From RUG12461 sp045661345 (lineage in GTDB: Bacteria; Bacillota; Clostridia; Lachnospirales; Lachnospiraceae), in NCBI GenBank assembly GCA_045661345.1, contig JAZRFM010000002.1:9918-73917 (forward strand): a stretch of 64,000 bases of DNA, written 5' to 3'. Numbering within the stretch: position 1 is the first letter of the stretch; every line of letters begins with the position of its first letter. The notes under the pieces were generated by a model. It saw nothing but the letters and a program-made list of their open reading frames with translations. It did not search any database and was not told the DNA's origin. Position numbers and translations under genes: made by a program. This document shows, piece by piece, positions 25,730 to 35,600 of this stretch.

Positions 25730-28120
25730 TCATCGCAGAATGCCTTTTACCTCATCCTCCACCAGGGTGTCCGGATCGATGCCATTTAAGAAACAGAGTT
25801 CACGGAAAACGCTCTTTATTTCGGCCTGTATATCCTTGTCGGAAACATCCAGTTGATCGCCTGCTTTTTTACCATGCCGCCTGTTGACAAGGATGGCGCT
25901 TTTACACATCAGATCGACGCAATAGCCGGTAAAGGAGAAATTTGCATCCATTTTATCATCCTTGCGTTTTAAGCCCTCCTTACGGCAGAACTCCTCGTTA
26001 TCCGACATGGCTCTGGTCATGGTATTGCAGATCTCGGGCTCGGCAGCCAGGGAAATGCCATCCGCATATTTTGTGGCAGTCACGGACATCTCGTTTCCTC
26101 CCACCAGCAAGCCATCGGCCCGCTGACGATACAGATCCAGGCACTTCTTAACCTGCTCAACAGTAAGATTCTTACCGAAGTAAACGGTAATATCATCCAC
26201 CCGGTTTTCCTGGACGGTGGTGGAGATCTTAAAATGCACGTCCTGTCCGATCTTAAGCTCCGTGAGCACATCCATAAAGACCTTGATGCCCTCCATCTTG
26301 TATTCAGGCGTGATAGAAAGATACGCGCGGGTCAGTACTTCGGATTCACTGGCATTTACCCCTTTGATATGCAAAAACTCCTCAGGGTGATGCTTCAGAT
26401 ACCTCCGGTAGGTTTTGGCGTCAACGGTGTGGTATTGTTTGTTTTTCGCTACTATTTTGTTTCGTTCCCTGGTTCGCTTCCAGTAGATATCACCGTCCGT
26501 GGGGCGCTGGTGTTTGCGCTTTGTCTCTTCTTCGATATAGGCATTGACTGCCGCCTCCACCTCCGCATCCATCTTCCTGTAGAGTGCATCCCGTTCGGCG
26601 TAATCCCCTTTCCCGTGAAAAAGGCAGTCGGGCCAGTACTGGAAATAGCAGTAGTTTTTGGTTCCCAGATTTTCGATGTAAGCCTTCGTCTCTTTGGTCA
26701 TTTTCTTTTTGTATTTAGCGTCCATTGCCTTCAGCTCCTTCGGGCTGGCAGCGGGAGGCGTCTGAGACACAAGCTTTGAGTAGATACTCTGGCCGAGACC
26801 CATATCATGCATCAGCGCCCGGTCCATAAAGACCTGTAAGGAATCTTTGCTGATGGTGCCCTTCCGGTAGGCTTCTTCCACCTTTTCCATGTGACGGAGG
26901 GTGGCCTGCAGGCCGGCCAGTGTGGTGTGGGGAACCGGTTGCGTGGAAAAGTTGTCGATCTTATCCGAAATATGCGCTTTCATTGCGGCAAGCTTCGCGT
27001 AGACAGTCTCATCGGACATGGAGGGATCAAAGATCTCATCCATTCTCGCGCGCACTGCCCGCATGGATCTGGTATAAGCATCATATCCGGCTCTTTTCTT
27101 CTCTATATGATAATCCGGCATGGAAGCGTAGTTGGAATTCAACGCGTTATTGAACAGGGTGACTCCGCATTTATCCAGCGTACGATTAATGATCTGATCG
27201 CACCGCGGCACAGGTTCCTCACGCCGGGTCATTTTTACGGGATCCTTCAGCAGCTGCTCTCCCTTTTCCCGCCAGCGGATCATGGCCTTGGCATAGGCTT
27301 TGATGGATTCAGGTCTGTCGGAAGAGCGATTGGCGCGCTTCATCGCCATGATCGTCGCCGGTGTAAAATCCGTATCCCGCAGCGAGGCATAATAGGGGGA
27401 GGAAATGATCCGGATCCGATCCTCATAGGCCTGTTCCAACTCTGCGATTCCCTCCAGCTTCTGCTGCAGTTCCATCTTTTGCTCATCTGTCAGTCCGGGA
27501 ACAGGTTCCTCCGTTTTTAACCGCGCAGCAAGTTCTCCGGCCCGCCTGAGCTTCTTCATCTTGTCGGAAAAGCCGCTGACAAAAGCCCGGTCGGCCTCCA
27601 GGTTAAAATATGTCCCGGCGTCAATTCCCTCTCCGTAGGCAAATTCCTTCAGATCCAGTGTTTGAAATTCCCCGATCAAAAGGGAGAGATCCTGCTCTTG
27701 TCCTTCTCCTTCGGCCTCCTGTTCCTCAGGTGTCTTCTTCAGGAATTGCACGACGGCAGAGGAGGCTTCCCGCGAAAGATCCTTGTACTTCTCGATATTC
27801 CCCTGACGGTCTTTGAGGGATTGCCCCGCATAAACAGGGCGCTGTCCGAATACAGCGTTGTAATCATGATTCATGTGCTTCTCGGAATGACGCTTGCCCC
27901 TTTTTCGAACCATCCAGTTGGAACTCTGGTAGTCATGGGAAAGGATCTGCAGATATTTCTGGCGGATGGGATCCTTCTGTACTGCGGCGGCCTGATTTTC
28001 AGCAAGGCCTTCCATCATCCGGCCGGTATTCTTTGTGAACTCCTCCGTCAGCTGTTCTTTCTGTGTCCGGAGAACCTGTTCCTTTGCCTGCTCCTCTTTT
28101 GAGATCTTGCTTGTAAACAT
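25730..28120 (-). CDS. Large helical protein with HopA1/phosphothreonine-lyase-like C-terminus (module 1)
   Basis: 796 residues, no signal peptide or membrane segment. Residues 1 to about 560 are helical, charged and unrecognised. Residues about 590-790 resemble the HopA1 effector family. The points of resemblance are Arg in LTRAYLSITPE (near 598), VHFKIST (near 628), ENRVDDITVYFG (near 640) and GISLAAEPE (near 690). HopA1-like proteins include partners of kinases in class V lanthipeptide and thioamitide pathways, where they are thought to eliminate phosphate from phospho-Ser/Thr. The His and Lys of HFK would fit such a catalytic pair; this is inference by eye. The gene starts 12 nt after the tandem-GNAT gene and is surely co-expressed with it. 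It lacks the N-terminal tag found in the other three large proteins. Confidence 0.6.
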   Translation of the reverse strand: MFTSKISKEEQAKEQVLRTQKEQLTEEFTKNTGRMMEGLAENQAAAVQKDPIRQKYLQILSHDYQSSNWMVRKRGKRHSEKHMNHDYNAVFGQRPVYAGQSLKDRQGNIEKYKDLSREASSAVVQFLKKTPEEQEAEGEGQEQDLSLLIGEFQTLDLKEFAYGEGIDAGTYFNLEADRAFVSGFSDKMKKLRRAGELAARLKTEEPVPGLTDEQKMELQQKLEGIAELEQAYEDRIRIISSPYYASLRDTDFTPATIMAMKRANRSSDRPESIKAYAKAMIRWREKGEQLLKDPVKMTRREEPVPRCDQIINRTLDKCGVTLFNNALNSNYASMPDYHIEKKRAGYDAYTRSMRAVRARMDEIFDPSMSDETVYAKLAAMKAHISDKIDNFSTQPVPHTTLAGLQATLRHMEKVEEAYRKGTISKDSLQVFMDRALMHDMGLGQSIYSKLVSQTPPAASPKELKAMDAKYKKKMTKETKAYIENLGTKNYCYFQYWPDCLFHGKGDYAERDALYRKMDAEVEAAVNAYIEEETKRKHQRPTDGDIYWKRTRERNKIVAKNKQYHTVDAKTYRRYLKHHPEEFLHIKGVNASESEVLTRAYLSITPEYKMEGIKVFMDVLTELKIGQDVHFKISTTVQENRVDDITVYFGKNLTVEQVKKCLDLYRQRADGLLVGGNEMSVTATKYADGISLAAEPEICNTMTRAMSDNEEFCRKEGLKRKDDKMDANFSFTGYCVDLMCKSAILVNRRHGKKAGDQLDVSDKDIQAEIKSVFRELCFLNGIDPDTLVEDEVKGILR

Positions 28121-28132
28121 GAGCCTCCTCCT

Positions 28133-29134
28133 TTAATCCAAATCGCAAATGCCATGGGCTGTATAGCCCAGCAGATTGTAGTTTTCCTCGCCCCCCAGAA
28201 CCTTTTCCATCATGCCGGTAATATCCTGGCCCGACCACAAAAAAGCAATGGTGTAATCCTGCGACAGGGCTTCACTGACCCCTTTCTTTAGGGCAGCCAG
28301 CAGCCTGACCACACAGGCCTGATCCTTTGTGAAATTCCGAAGCAGCAGGATGGCAAGCACCTGACGCTCGGGGTCGTCGGCGGTCAGAATGCAGCCGGTG
28401 ATCTTGTCGTCCTTCATGGCGATATAGCTGAGATCTTTCCTGCAATACGGAATATAATCGGCGTAGCCTTTTTTCAGGATCTGCTGCCGGACAAACTGTT
28501 TCTGCCGGTCAGTGATCCCATCAAATGCCCGGCTGGTATAGTCCTCAAATCCCTTCACAGGCTTGAGTTTGGACAGGTAGGGGGATTCCAGCAGGGATCG
28601 CAGCCGGTAAGAGTAGATGGGATGCTCCCGCAGGTTGACAAAGCCCTGCTGCAGCAGGAATAATTCCAATTCCTCGCTGTCATCACCCTCCTCTTCGTCC
28701 TCGTCTTCTTCGTCCTCGTCAGCGTCGTCTATCTCTGCTTCCGGCACTGTTTCGCCCTCCGGCTCTTCTTTTTCATCTTCCGGCTCTTTTTCCGCTTCTT
28801 CCGCGCCGTCTGCGATCTCCTCCCCAAAATCCGTGTCGAATTCCTCCCAGATCCAGGTTTCGATCTGATGAATATCCGCGGCCGCGCACATATCCCGGAT
28901 TCCCTCCATCAGCATGGTACCGACGCCGCTGCGTCTGGCCGAAGGAATCACAAAGAGATAACGCAGGATCATGCTGGATGCGCCTACCTCCACCACAGCA
29001 GAACCAACCGCCTGATCCCACAGATCCTCGTCCAGACAGACCACCCCCAGCAGATCCGGATTGGAAAGATAAGCATCGGGAACAAGGTGTCCATAGGTCG
29101 CAGCGTTCTCAGCGGTTAACATCTTCAGGTACAT
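28133..29134 (-). CDS. Tandem-GNAT protein A (module 1)
   Basis: 333 residues. The N-terminus MYLKMLTAENAATYGHLVP fits the signature shared by all GNATs of this cluster. The acetyl-CoA loop ARRSGVG is at residues 66-72 after the LRYLFVIP strand. A highly acidic insert (Asp/Glu-rich, about 105-155) interrupts the first GNAT fold. The C-terminal half looks like a second, degenerate GNAT and holds RKDLSYIAMKDDK near 232, the D-x-S motif common to the four paralogues. GNAT enzymes acetylate amines on small molecules or proteins; the obvious candidate substrate or partner is the adjacent 796-residue protein. Start supported by GGGGGTG. Confidence 0.75.
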   Translation of the reverse strand: MYLKMLTAENAATYGHLVPDAYLSNPDLLGVVCLDEDLWDQAVGSAVVEVGASSMILRYLFVIPSARRSGVGTMLMEGIRDMCAAADIHQIETWIWEEFDTDFGEEIADGAEEAEKEPEDEKEEPEGETVPEAEIDDADEDEEDEDEEEGDDSEELELFLLQQGFVNLREHPIYSYRLRSLLESPYLSKLKPVKGFEDYTSRAFDGITDRQKQFVRQQILKKGYADYIPYCRKDLSYIAMKDDKITGCILTADDPERQVLAILLLRNFTKDQACVVRLLAALKKGVSEALSQDYTIAFLWSGQDITGMMEKVLGGEENYNLLGYTAHGICDLD

Positions 29135-29182
29135 AGTACACCCCCTTCTGGTTTCTTTGTTGATTTATCCTGATTACCCCTC

Positions 29183-29211
29183 ATTTTACCGAAAAAAAAG
29201 CGGAAAAACAA
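29183..29211 (-). promoter_or_regulatory. Predicted promoter of module 1
   Basis: Minus strand: TTGTTT (29206-29211), 17-bp spacer with a T-tract, TAAAAT (29183-29188), about 50 bp upstream of the GNAT A start. Confidence 0.5.
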
Positions 29212-29319
29212 TAAATTCTGAAAAGAATAGAAACAGTTGCCTGCGGATGTATGCAAAAGAAAAAAAGATGTGTATACTGTTGAGGAAACATCGGTGAAAT
29301 CCAACAAAAGGTGCCCTCC

Positions 29320-30489
29320 ATGAAAGAGATCACTTATGAAAAACTGAACACCCTGCCCGGAGATTCCTATGTACTGATCGATATCAGAAGCGATGAGCAG
29401 GCGGCCTACGGCATGATCCCCGGGGCTGTCGGCATCAGCGAAAAAGAACTGCCGGAGAGCAGGGAGCTGCAACGGATTCCAAAAGAAAAGAAGCTGGTCT
29501 TTTATTGTCAGATGGGACGAAAATCCGGCGGACTGGACGAGAACGCTGACTATCTGAAGGGTTGGGACTGCTATAGTCTCGCCGGAGGCTATATCGGTTT
29601 TGTCAGCCGGGATCTCTCAAGTACAGAGAAGGAAGAGAAAAGAAAAAAGGCGGAGGAGAGCCTTCAAAAGAAATTTCATAAAAAGCTCTTCTCCCCCTTT
29701 GCCAAGGCCTGCAAACAATACAGGCTCATTGAGGAAGGGGATCATATCGCCGTCTGCATGTCCGGGGGAAAGGACTCCTGCCTGATGGCCAAGCTCTTCC
29801 AGGAAATCAAAAGACACCGGCAGGTAAACTTTGACCTCACCTTTCTGGTGATGGATCCCGGATACAATCAGGAAAACCGGCAGCTCATCGAGAAAAATGC
29901 CGCATCCCTCGGGATCCCGATAACCATTTTTACAAGCACCATCTTTGATGCCGTGGATACCATCGAAAAAAACCCCTGCTATCTCTGTGCCAGAATGAGG
30001 CGGGGGCACCTTTACAGCAAGGCAAAGGAGCTTGGCTGCAACAAGATCGCTCTGGGGCATCACTATGATGATGTGATCGAAACCATCCTGATGAGCATGC
30101 TCTACGGCGCCCAGATCCAGTCCATGATGCCGAAGCTCCACAGCACCAACTTCCCGGGGATGGAGCTGATCCGGCCCCTCTATCTCATCAGGGAGGCGGA
30201 CATCATCAGCTGGCGGGACTATCATGACCTGCATTTTCTCCAGTGCGCCTGCCACTTTACGGAAACCTGCACCACCTGTCACGAGGACGGCACCACCTCC
30301 TCCAAACGTCTGGAAACCAAAAAGCTCATTGCAGAGCTGAAAAAAACCAACCCCTATATTGAGTCCAATATCTTCAGAAGCATGGAAAATGTCCATGTGG
30401 ATACGGTCATCGAATATAAGAAAAACGGTGTGCGCCACCATTTTCTGGATGAGTATGACAATCCGGACTCCGGCTCCTCTTCAGGCTAG
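29320..30489 (+). CDS. Rhodanese domain fused to TtcA-like PP-loop ATPase
   Basis: 389 residues from the ATG at 29320, with AAAAGG upstream; a GTG at 29311 is the alternative. Residues 1-100 are a rhodanese domain whose active loop is CQMGRKS (Cys near 63). Residues about 120-370 are a TtcA/TilS-type ATPase with SGGKDS near 147, CYLC near 220 and a distal CHFTETCTTC cluster. TtcA enzymes make 2-thiocytidine in tRNA and use an iron-sulfur cluster; the rhodanese would deliver persulfide sulfur. Fusing donor and thiolase in one chain is logical. It could also act on a different tRNA or small-molecule target. It diverges from module 1. Confidence 0.88.
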   Translation: MKEITYEKLNTLPGDSYVLIDIRSDEQAAYGMIPGAVGISEKELPESRELQRIPKEKKLVFYCQMGRKSGGLDENADYLKGWDCYSLAGGYIGFVSRDLSSTEKEEKRKKAEESLQKKFHKKLFSPFAKACKQYRLIEEGDHIAVCMSGGKDSCLMAKLFQEIKRHRQVNFDLTFLVMDPGYNQENRQLIEKNAASLGIPITIFTSTIFDAVDTIEKNPCYLCARMRRGHLYSKAKELGCNKIALGHHYDDVIETILMSMLYGAQIQSMMPKLHSTNFPGMELIRPLYLIREADIISWRDYHDLHFLQCACHFTETCTTCHEDGTTSSKRLETKKLIAELKKTNPYIESNIFRSMENVHVDTVIEYKKNGVRHHFLDEYDNPDSGSSSG

Positions 30490-30494
30490 CCGCT

Positions 30495-31304
30495 TCACCA
30501 GTCACTGTCCCAATCCGTACCCCCTGAGTCCCAGCTGCTGCCGGAATCCCAGTCATAATCGGAGTCGGAGCTGGAACCGGAACTGTCGGAATGATAGTTG
30601 TCATAAAAGCTGCTGTTATCCCAGTCTGTGGCGTTGATGCTCTCATTCCAGTCCCGGCTTTGGTAATACTCGCTGTTTCGCCCGTCATCTGCCATATTGC
30701 CCGGAACATCATATGTGGAGATCGTATCCCAGTCGTCGTTGACAGCATCATACAGGAACCAGTCACTGGCATAGCAGTAATAGGTATCGCCCCTGTATTG
30801 ATAGTAGCCGTTGGATCTGTGCGACGCTGCGCTGGTGATAAAGGAAACGATCATAAGGGCTGCGAAGCCCAGGGTCAGGATCTTCCAGATCCCGGCAAAG
30901 GACATGGGTTTTTTGCCGCCCTTTCCGGACTTCTTTTGATTCTCCTTTTGATGTACGATCTCATCCTTCAGCTTCAGATAAAGCTCATTGACCGCATATT
31001 CCTCATCAGCGCCCTGGTACCGGATGGCCCGGGAGCCGTCCGACTTGTTTTTGTAGACGATAAAGTCGCCGTTCTGATCCTTGTAAATACCGAAGGCTTT
31101 AGGCTCCTTGATGTTTTTTCCGATAAAAAACCGGGTGATCTCTTCCGGGGGCAGATGCCTGTCCTGATACCACTTCTGCAGTTCCTCAATGGTCCGCGGC
31201 TTCACATCATTCTGGTGCCGGGTGGGATTTGCCGCGCCGCAGTTCGGACACTGTGGCAGGGTATCCTCATAGGTTGTCTGGCAGTAATCGCATTTTATCT
31301 TCAT
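30495..31304 (-). CDS. Zinc-ribbon membrane protein with Ser/Asp-rich tail
   Basis: 269 residues. Cys5, Cys8, Cys19 and Cys22 form an N-terminal zinc ribbon (CDYC and CPNC). Residues about 30-130 are soluble and include a YKDQNGDFIVYKNKSDG beta segment. One hydrophobic helix lies near 140-160. The rest, presumably outside, is rich in Tyr, Asp and Ser and ends in low-complexity SSGSSSDSDYDWDSG-type sequence. Function is not recognised. It is convergent with the rhodanese-TtcA gene (5 nt between stops) and divergent from module 2. A GAGGATGATGG stretch supports the start. Confidence 0.65.
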   Translation of the reverse strand: MKIKCDYCQTTYEDTLPQCPNCGAANPTRHQNDVKPRTIEELQKWYQDRHLPPEEITRFFIGKNIKEPKAFGIYKDQNGDFIVYKNKSDGSRAIRYQGADEEYAVNELYLKLKDEIVHQKENQKKSGKGGKKPMSFAGIWKILTLGFAALMIVSFITSAASHRSNGYYQYRGDTYYCYASDWFLYDAVNDDWDTISTYDVPGNMADDGRNSEYYQSRDWNESINATDWDNSSFYDNYHSDSSGSSSDSDYDWDSGSSWDSGGTDWDSDW

Positions 31305-31577
31305 GGGTTTCCATCATCCTCAATCATGATTTCTTAGGAACGTCTCACCAATGATCATACCCCATTTTTCACTTACGCGCCATGGGTAATCAGGCAAACA
31401 TTGAGATTTTCGGCATCTTCTGCTATTCTACTGTCATACATCTCCCAAGGAGCTGTTACAGCATCACTTTACACTGTTACCCGACTGATTTCCCGACTGC
31501 TGCGTCAGAAAGCCCCGGCAATGCAGAAGCGGAAAGACAGTAGACGCATTTCATCATATCGAAGGAGGTTCGTAACT

Positions 31578-32609
31578 ATGGCACAGATTCTTGACAGAGA
31601 AACCATACCGTTATTTCTGCGGCTGATCCCGAGTGAACTGAAAACAAAAATCTGTTTACCCGGTACCGTTGTGATCGGGGAGATGGCGGAGGGTCCGGAG
31701 GGAGACGAACCGGCAGGGGTTTTGGTTCTGACACTGACTCGGTCGGATGAGGTGTCCGTGGAATGGCTGTGGGTGGAAGAAGAGCTTCAGGGGGAAGGCC
31801 TCGGAGAAAGCCTTCTGATGATAGCCTTCGATATCGCCAGGGCTGACCAGAGAAGGATGGTCACTGCAAAGATCTATAACAGCGGGGAGAGCTACTATTC
31901 GGATGGTCTGGGGGCCACCTACTTCATGGAACGGCATTTTTTCCATGAGCGGAATGAGGAGCTGTGGGCTTTGACCGGAGAAGACCTGGCAAAAGCCAGT
32001 ATCAGAAGGGTGGATAAGGAGCTGTGCCGCCCCTTTTTATCCGGAAAACAATCGAAGGGAAACGGAGAGAGGGCAAAGCTGAGCTTCCTCCCCGTCTCGA
32101 AGGCCGAAGAAAAATATCTGCGGGCTGCGGAGGGGATAGGAACGCTCTATACGGAGTACCGGGAAATGATCGACAGGGATCTGAGCTTTGTATGCATGGG
32201 TGAGAATGCATGTAAGGGTGCGCTTCTTGTTGTCCGGATGGAGGACAGCCTCAGTCCGGTCTGCTTCCGGGGAGATTCCACGGCGGCTTTGGGGCAGCTT
32301 CTGATCTACAGCCTCATGGAATTAAAGGATGCACTGGATGACGGAAAATGCTTCCTCACGGTGGAAGCAAAAACACCCGAAATAAAGACGCTCCTGGAAA
32401 AGCTGTTCCCGAAGGCAAGGACCATTCCCGTCACGGTTCTTTCTGCGGATCCGGATGTTCCGGAAACAGAGAGAAAGCTGCAGGAAGAAGATAATGCATA
32501 CTGGGAACGGGTGGATGAGGAAAAGAAAAACTGGCCGAGGGAATTTGTCTGCGTCGGCACGGAATTTCTGGACGGAAGCTATGTCAGTGTGGAAGAGGCC
32601 GCAAAATAG
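31578..32609 (+). CDS. Tandem-GNAT protein B (module 2)
   Basis: 343 residues from the ATG at 31578, which has GGAGG 9 nt upstream; the in-frame ATG at 31401 has no such site. The N-terminus MAQILDRETIPLFLRLIP matches the cluster signature in a divergent form. The acetyl-CoA loop is QGEGLG (residues 71-76) after VEWLWVEEEL. The second half carries DRDLSFVCMGENACKGALL near 198, aligned with the other three GNATs. The 1086-residue gene starts 12 nt after its stop. Region 31305-31577 upstream is non-coding and shows no clear promoter. Confidence 0.75.
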   Translation: MAQILDRETIPLFLRLIPSELKTKICLPGTVVIGEMAEGPEGDEPAGVLVLTLTRSDEVSVEWLWVEEELQGEGLGESLLMIAFDIARADQRRMVTAKIYNSGESYYSDGLGATYFMERHFFHERNEELWALTGEDLAKASIRRVDKELCRPFLSGKQSKGNGERAKLSFLPVSKAEEKYLRAAEGIGTLYTEYREMIDRDLSFVCMGENACKGALLVVRMEDSLSPVCFRGDSTAALGQLLIYSLMELKDALDDGKCFLTVEAKTPEIKTLLEKLFPKARTIPVTVLSADPDVPETERKLQEEDNAYWERVDEEKKNWPREFVCVGTEFLDGSYVSVEEAAK

Positions 32610-32621
32610 AGGAGGATCGTC

Positions 32622-35600
32622 ATGGAAGAGAATTTAAGCCTTTCAAGAGACAACATCAGCATAGAACATGAAAATATCATCGAGGAAAAGAAGGAGAAGC
32701 TCCTGCTTCCTCCTCTGGAAAAGACAAAAGGAAAGACGCAGAGGGAGTACGAAAAGCCGTATCCCATTGCCTTTGACGCGGCAAGGTTTGTGCTTCGTGA
32801 CAACCGGACCCTGGAGCAGCTGGTACATGACAGAAACCAGGCACAGTATGAATTGAATCATGGTCACGCCCTGGCGGACAAGCAGAAGCTGAAGGCAGCC
32901 CGGAAGCAGGGGAAGATCGCTATGAAGAAGAAGGAGCTGACCTTTAAGGAACAGGTGCAAAGAAAAGCCACGGTTTTTGACGCGGAGGCTGCGATCCTTT
33001 ATCGGAACAAGCGTTTCCTGAAAAAGGACAAGAAGCCCATGCAGCGCGTGAAGCAATGCATGGCTGCGCTGCGGAACTTCCTGGCTGAAGGCGATATGAA
33101 GGAGATGAAGAGAAACAATTCCAATTCTCTGGATCCCAACCTGTTCTGGAACAAGGTGAGTCTGGCTTATCAGGCCACCATCGATGCCTGCGATGATTAC
33201 CTGCAGCACCGGAACCCCAGCCGGTGGTTCGGAAAAGGGCTGGAACGGTACCGGATGGTGGACAACTTAAAGAAGCGCTGCAGGGAGGAGCTCAACGACT
33301 ATCAAAACGCGAAGGATGCCCTTGTGCAGGCCGCTATCATCGGCTCTTCCGGAGATCTGAAAAACCCCCGGGAGGTGCTGGAAAATATCCGTTCCACCCA
33401 GATCATCGATGAGCCCGTCTGGATGAATCACGGGAATTCCACAGATGTGTACAGGATCAGGCTCAGGATGGCGGATTCGAACGAAGAACGAACCTTCTAC
33501 ATGAAGGAAAATCTCCAGCTCCTGTCCGTGAATCTCCCCAAATTTGTGGATCGGAGACTGAACCAGCTTACGGCCAGTAAAAAGAACATGGGAGACGTGG
33601 AAAAGGAAGAAAACCGTATGCGTGAAAACCATGCGGATCTGACGGACTATGAGAACGGCATCAATTTCTTTACAGCCATGAAAAACTCTCTGGACAATGC
33701 AAAGGGCCCGGAACGGGTGGCAATGGAGAACCGCTATGCGGAATTCTTCGGTCAGGACTTTGACGAGCTGTTTAAGGAATACCATACGTATATGGATACC
33801 TTAAGCGGAAAAACCAAGTTAAGCGTCGCCGACCTTTTGAAGCAATGGCAGACCAAGCTGAACAGGGACAGCAAAAATGAGCTGGCGAAGGAAGTGGTGG
33901 CAAATCTGAAAAAAGCCGGCGGAAAGAAAGCTCTGAAGGCCATGACAGCGGCAGACTGGATCAAGGCCAGGATCAAAAGCGGAAAGATGGGATTGGACAG
34001 CAAAAAGGATGCCGACCTCATAAAGGTTCTTGTCAAGATGCAGGAGAAGGCGAAGGAGCCGCTGAAAGAAAACGGAGCCGGACGGCTTGAGACATTTTTC
34101 CGGATCACCTGTGGCAAGGAGGTGGAGCTTTACGGGCAGATGAAGGCCCGGGGAGACATCACGGATGATGACATCGCTTCCACAAACAACACCGCAACCT
34201 CAAGACTGGCGGAGAAAACGGGCTTTAAGGATCTCATCTGTACCTCCTTCTCCTCCATGGTGAATTATACGAGACGGGACGGAACGAAGGGCCCGGGCTT
34301 TGTCACCATCATCGAGGAGGCCGAGGGAGAAGAGCTGGTGACGCTTCAGCACTGGGCCATCGACCGGAAAAAGAAGCTGGTGATGTCTTCAAAGGCGGTT
34401 ATGCAGCTTCAGGAGCTCTACTGCTTCGACCTTGCGTGTCTCCAGGTGGACCGCCACGGCCGGAATTTCAAATGCAAGTACGAGGAGACCGAAAACGAGA
34501 TCATCGTCAAAACGGTCAAAGCCTATGACAACGACATGAGCTTCACCGAAGAGACCCTGGATACGGTCTTTCAGGACGAAGATAAAAAGGCTACGAAGAA
34601 GGCGGGCTTTCTTCCTCCTCTCTTTAAGACCGTGAAGAAGAACAGCCTGGAATACGCCTACATTGCCAAGAATTACTTTCAGAAGGATGTCACCCGGGAA
34701 TTGGGTATTAAGCAGAAAGCCGTTATTCATGCCACAAAGGAAGGGGCACAGGATCTGGAGCTTACCGACCTGGAAAATGATAAGTTCCTGTCGCTTCCGC
34801 TGGCTTACAATATGAACGTTCAATCCCAAGGGGCTGTAAAGAATCGTCGTACCGGTGAGGTGCTGGATGATCACGCTGCACAGTTTCTTAAAAGAAATCT
34901 TGATCATATTTTCTTCAATCTGAAACATGTTATCTATAAGAGTCAGGACGATCAAATCCTGGAAGATGGTTTTCAGCCTAACGACTGGATCACAAAAGTA
35001 CTCATAAAAAAGGAGTCAGAGCTTACGAAAGATGAAAAAACGACTCTGGGAGGCCTCATCTATGAGCTGCAGAAGCTCCACGAAGACTACGATCTTACAG
35101 ATATGATCATCGACGGAGGTTTTGAGCTCATCCTCAAAAACTGGGGGTATCTTGACAGAATCAATGAGGTTACCGATGCGAGCCATCGGGGAGTGATCGA
35201 AGCCTGGATCGACAGCCTCCTGTTTTTCTTTTCCAACGCGTACGGACATAATGCGGATATCATGGGCGGGTATGATGACAAAAAGAATATCTCCCTCGGA
35301 GACATGGGAAGGCTCGCCATTAAGGAGGGAGAGAATAAGCCCGGCGAGAGGGGCGACCTCTATGTTCCCACCCTGCTCCATTTTTCCTACAAGGCCTACC
35401 AGAATCTGCTTACGATGCAGGAGAAGCTGAATACGGATGACGAACTCATTCATGACCTTACCGATCTGAATATCACGGACGAGAAAAAGGGCAAACAGAA
35501 GCGGAGCAAGCTGGAGGCACTGAGACAGAGAGTGGATCAGCAGATCAGGCAGCTCCATGAGGCGGAAACGACGGCAAAGATCTTCTACAAGGCCAAGGGC

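Noticed and set aside
23618..25789. 723-codon plus-strand frame opposite the hybrid histidine kinase
   Set aside because: The kinase frame carries all catalytic boxes; the antisense product is His- and Gln-rich noise.
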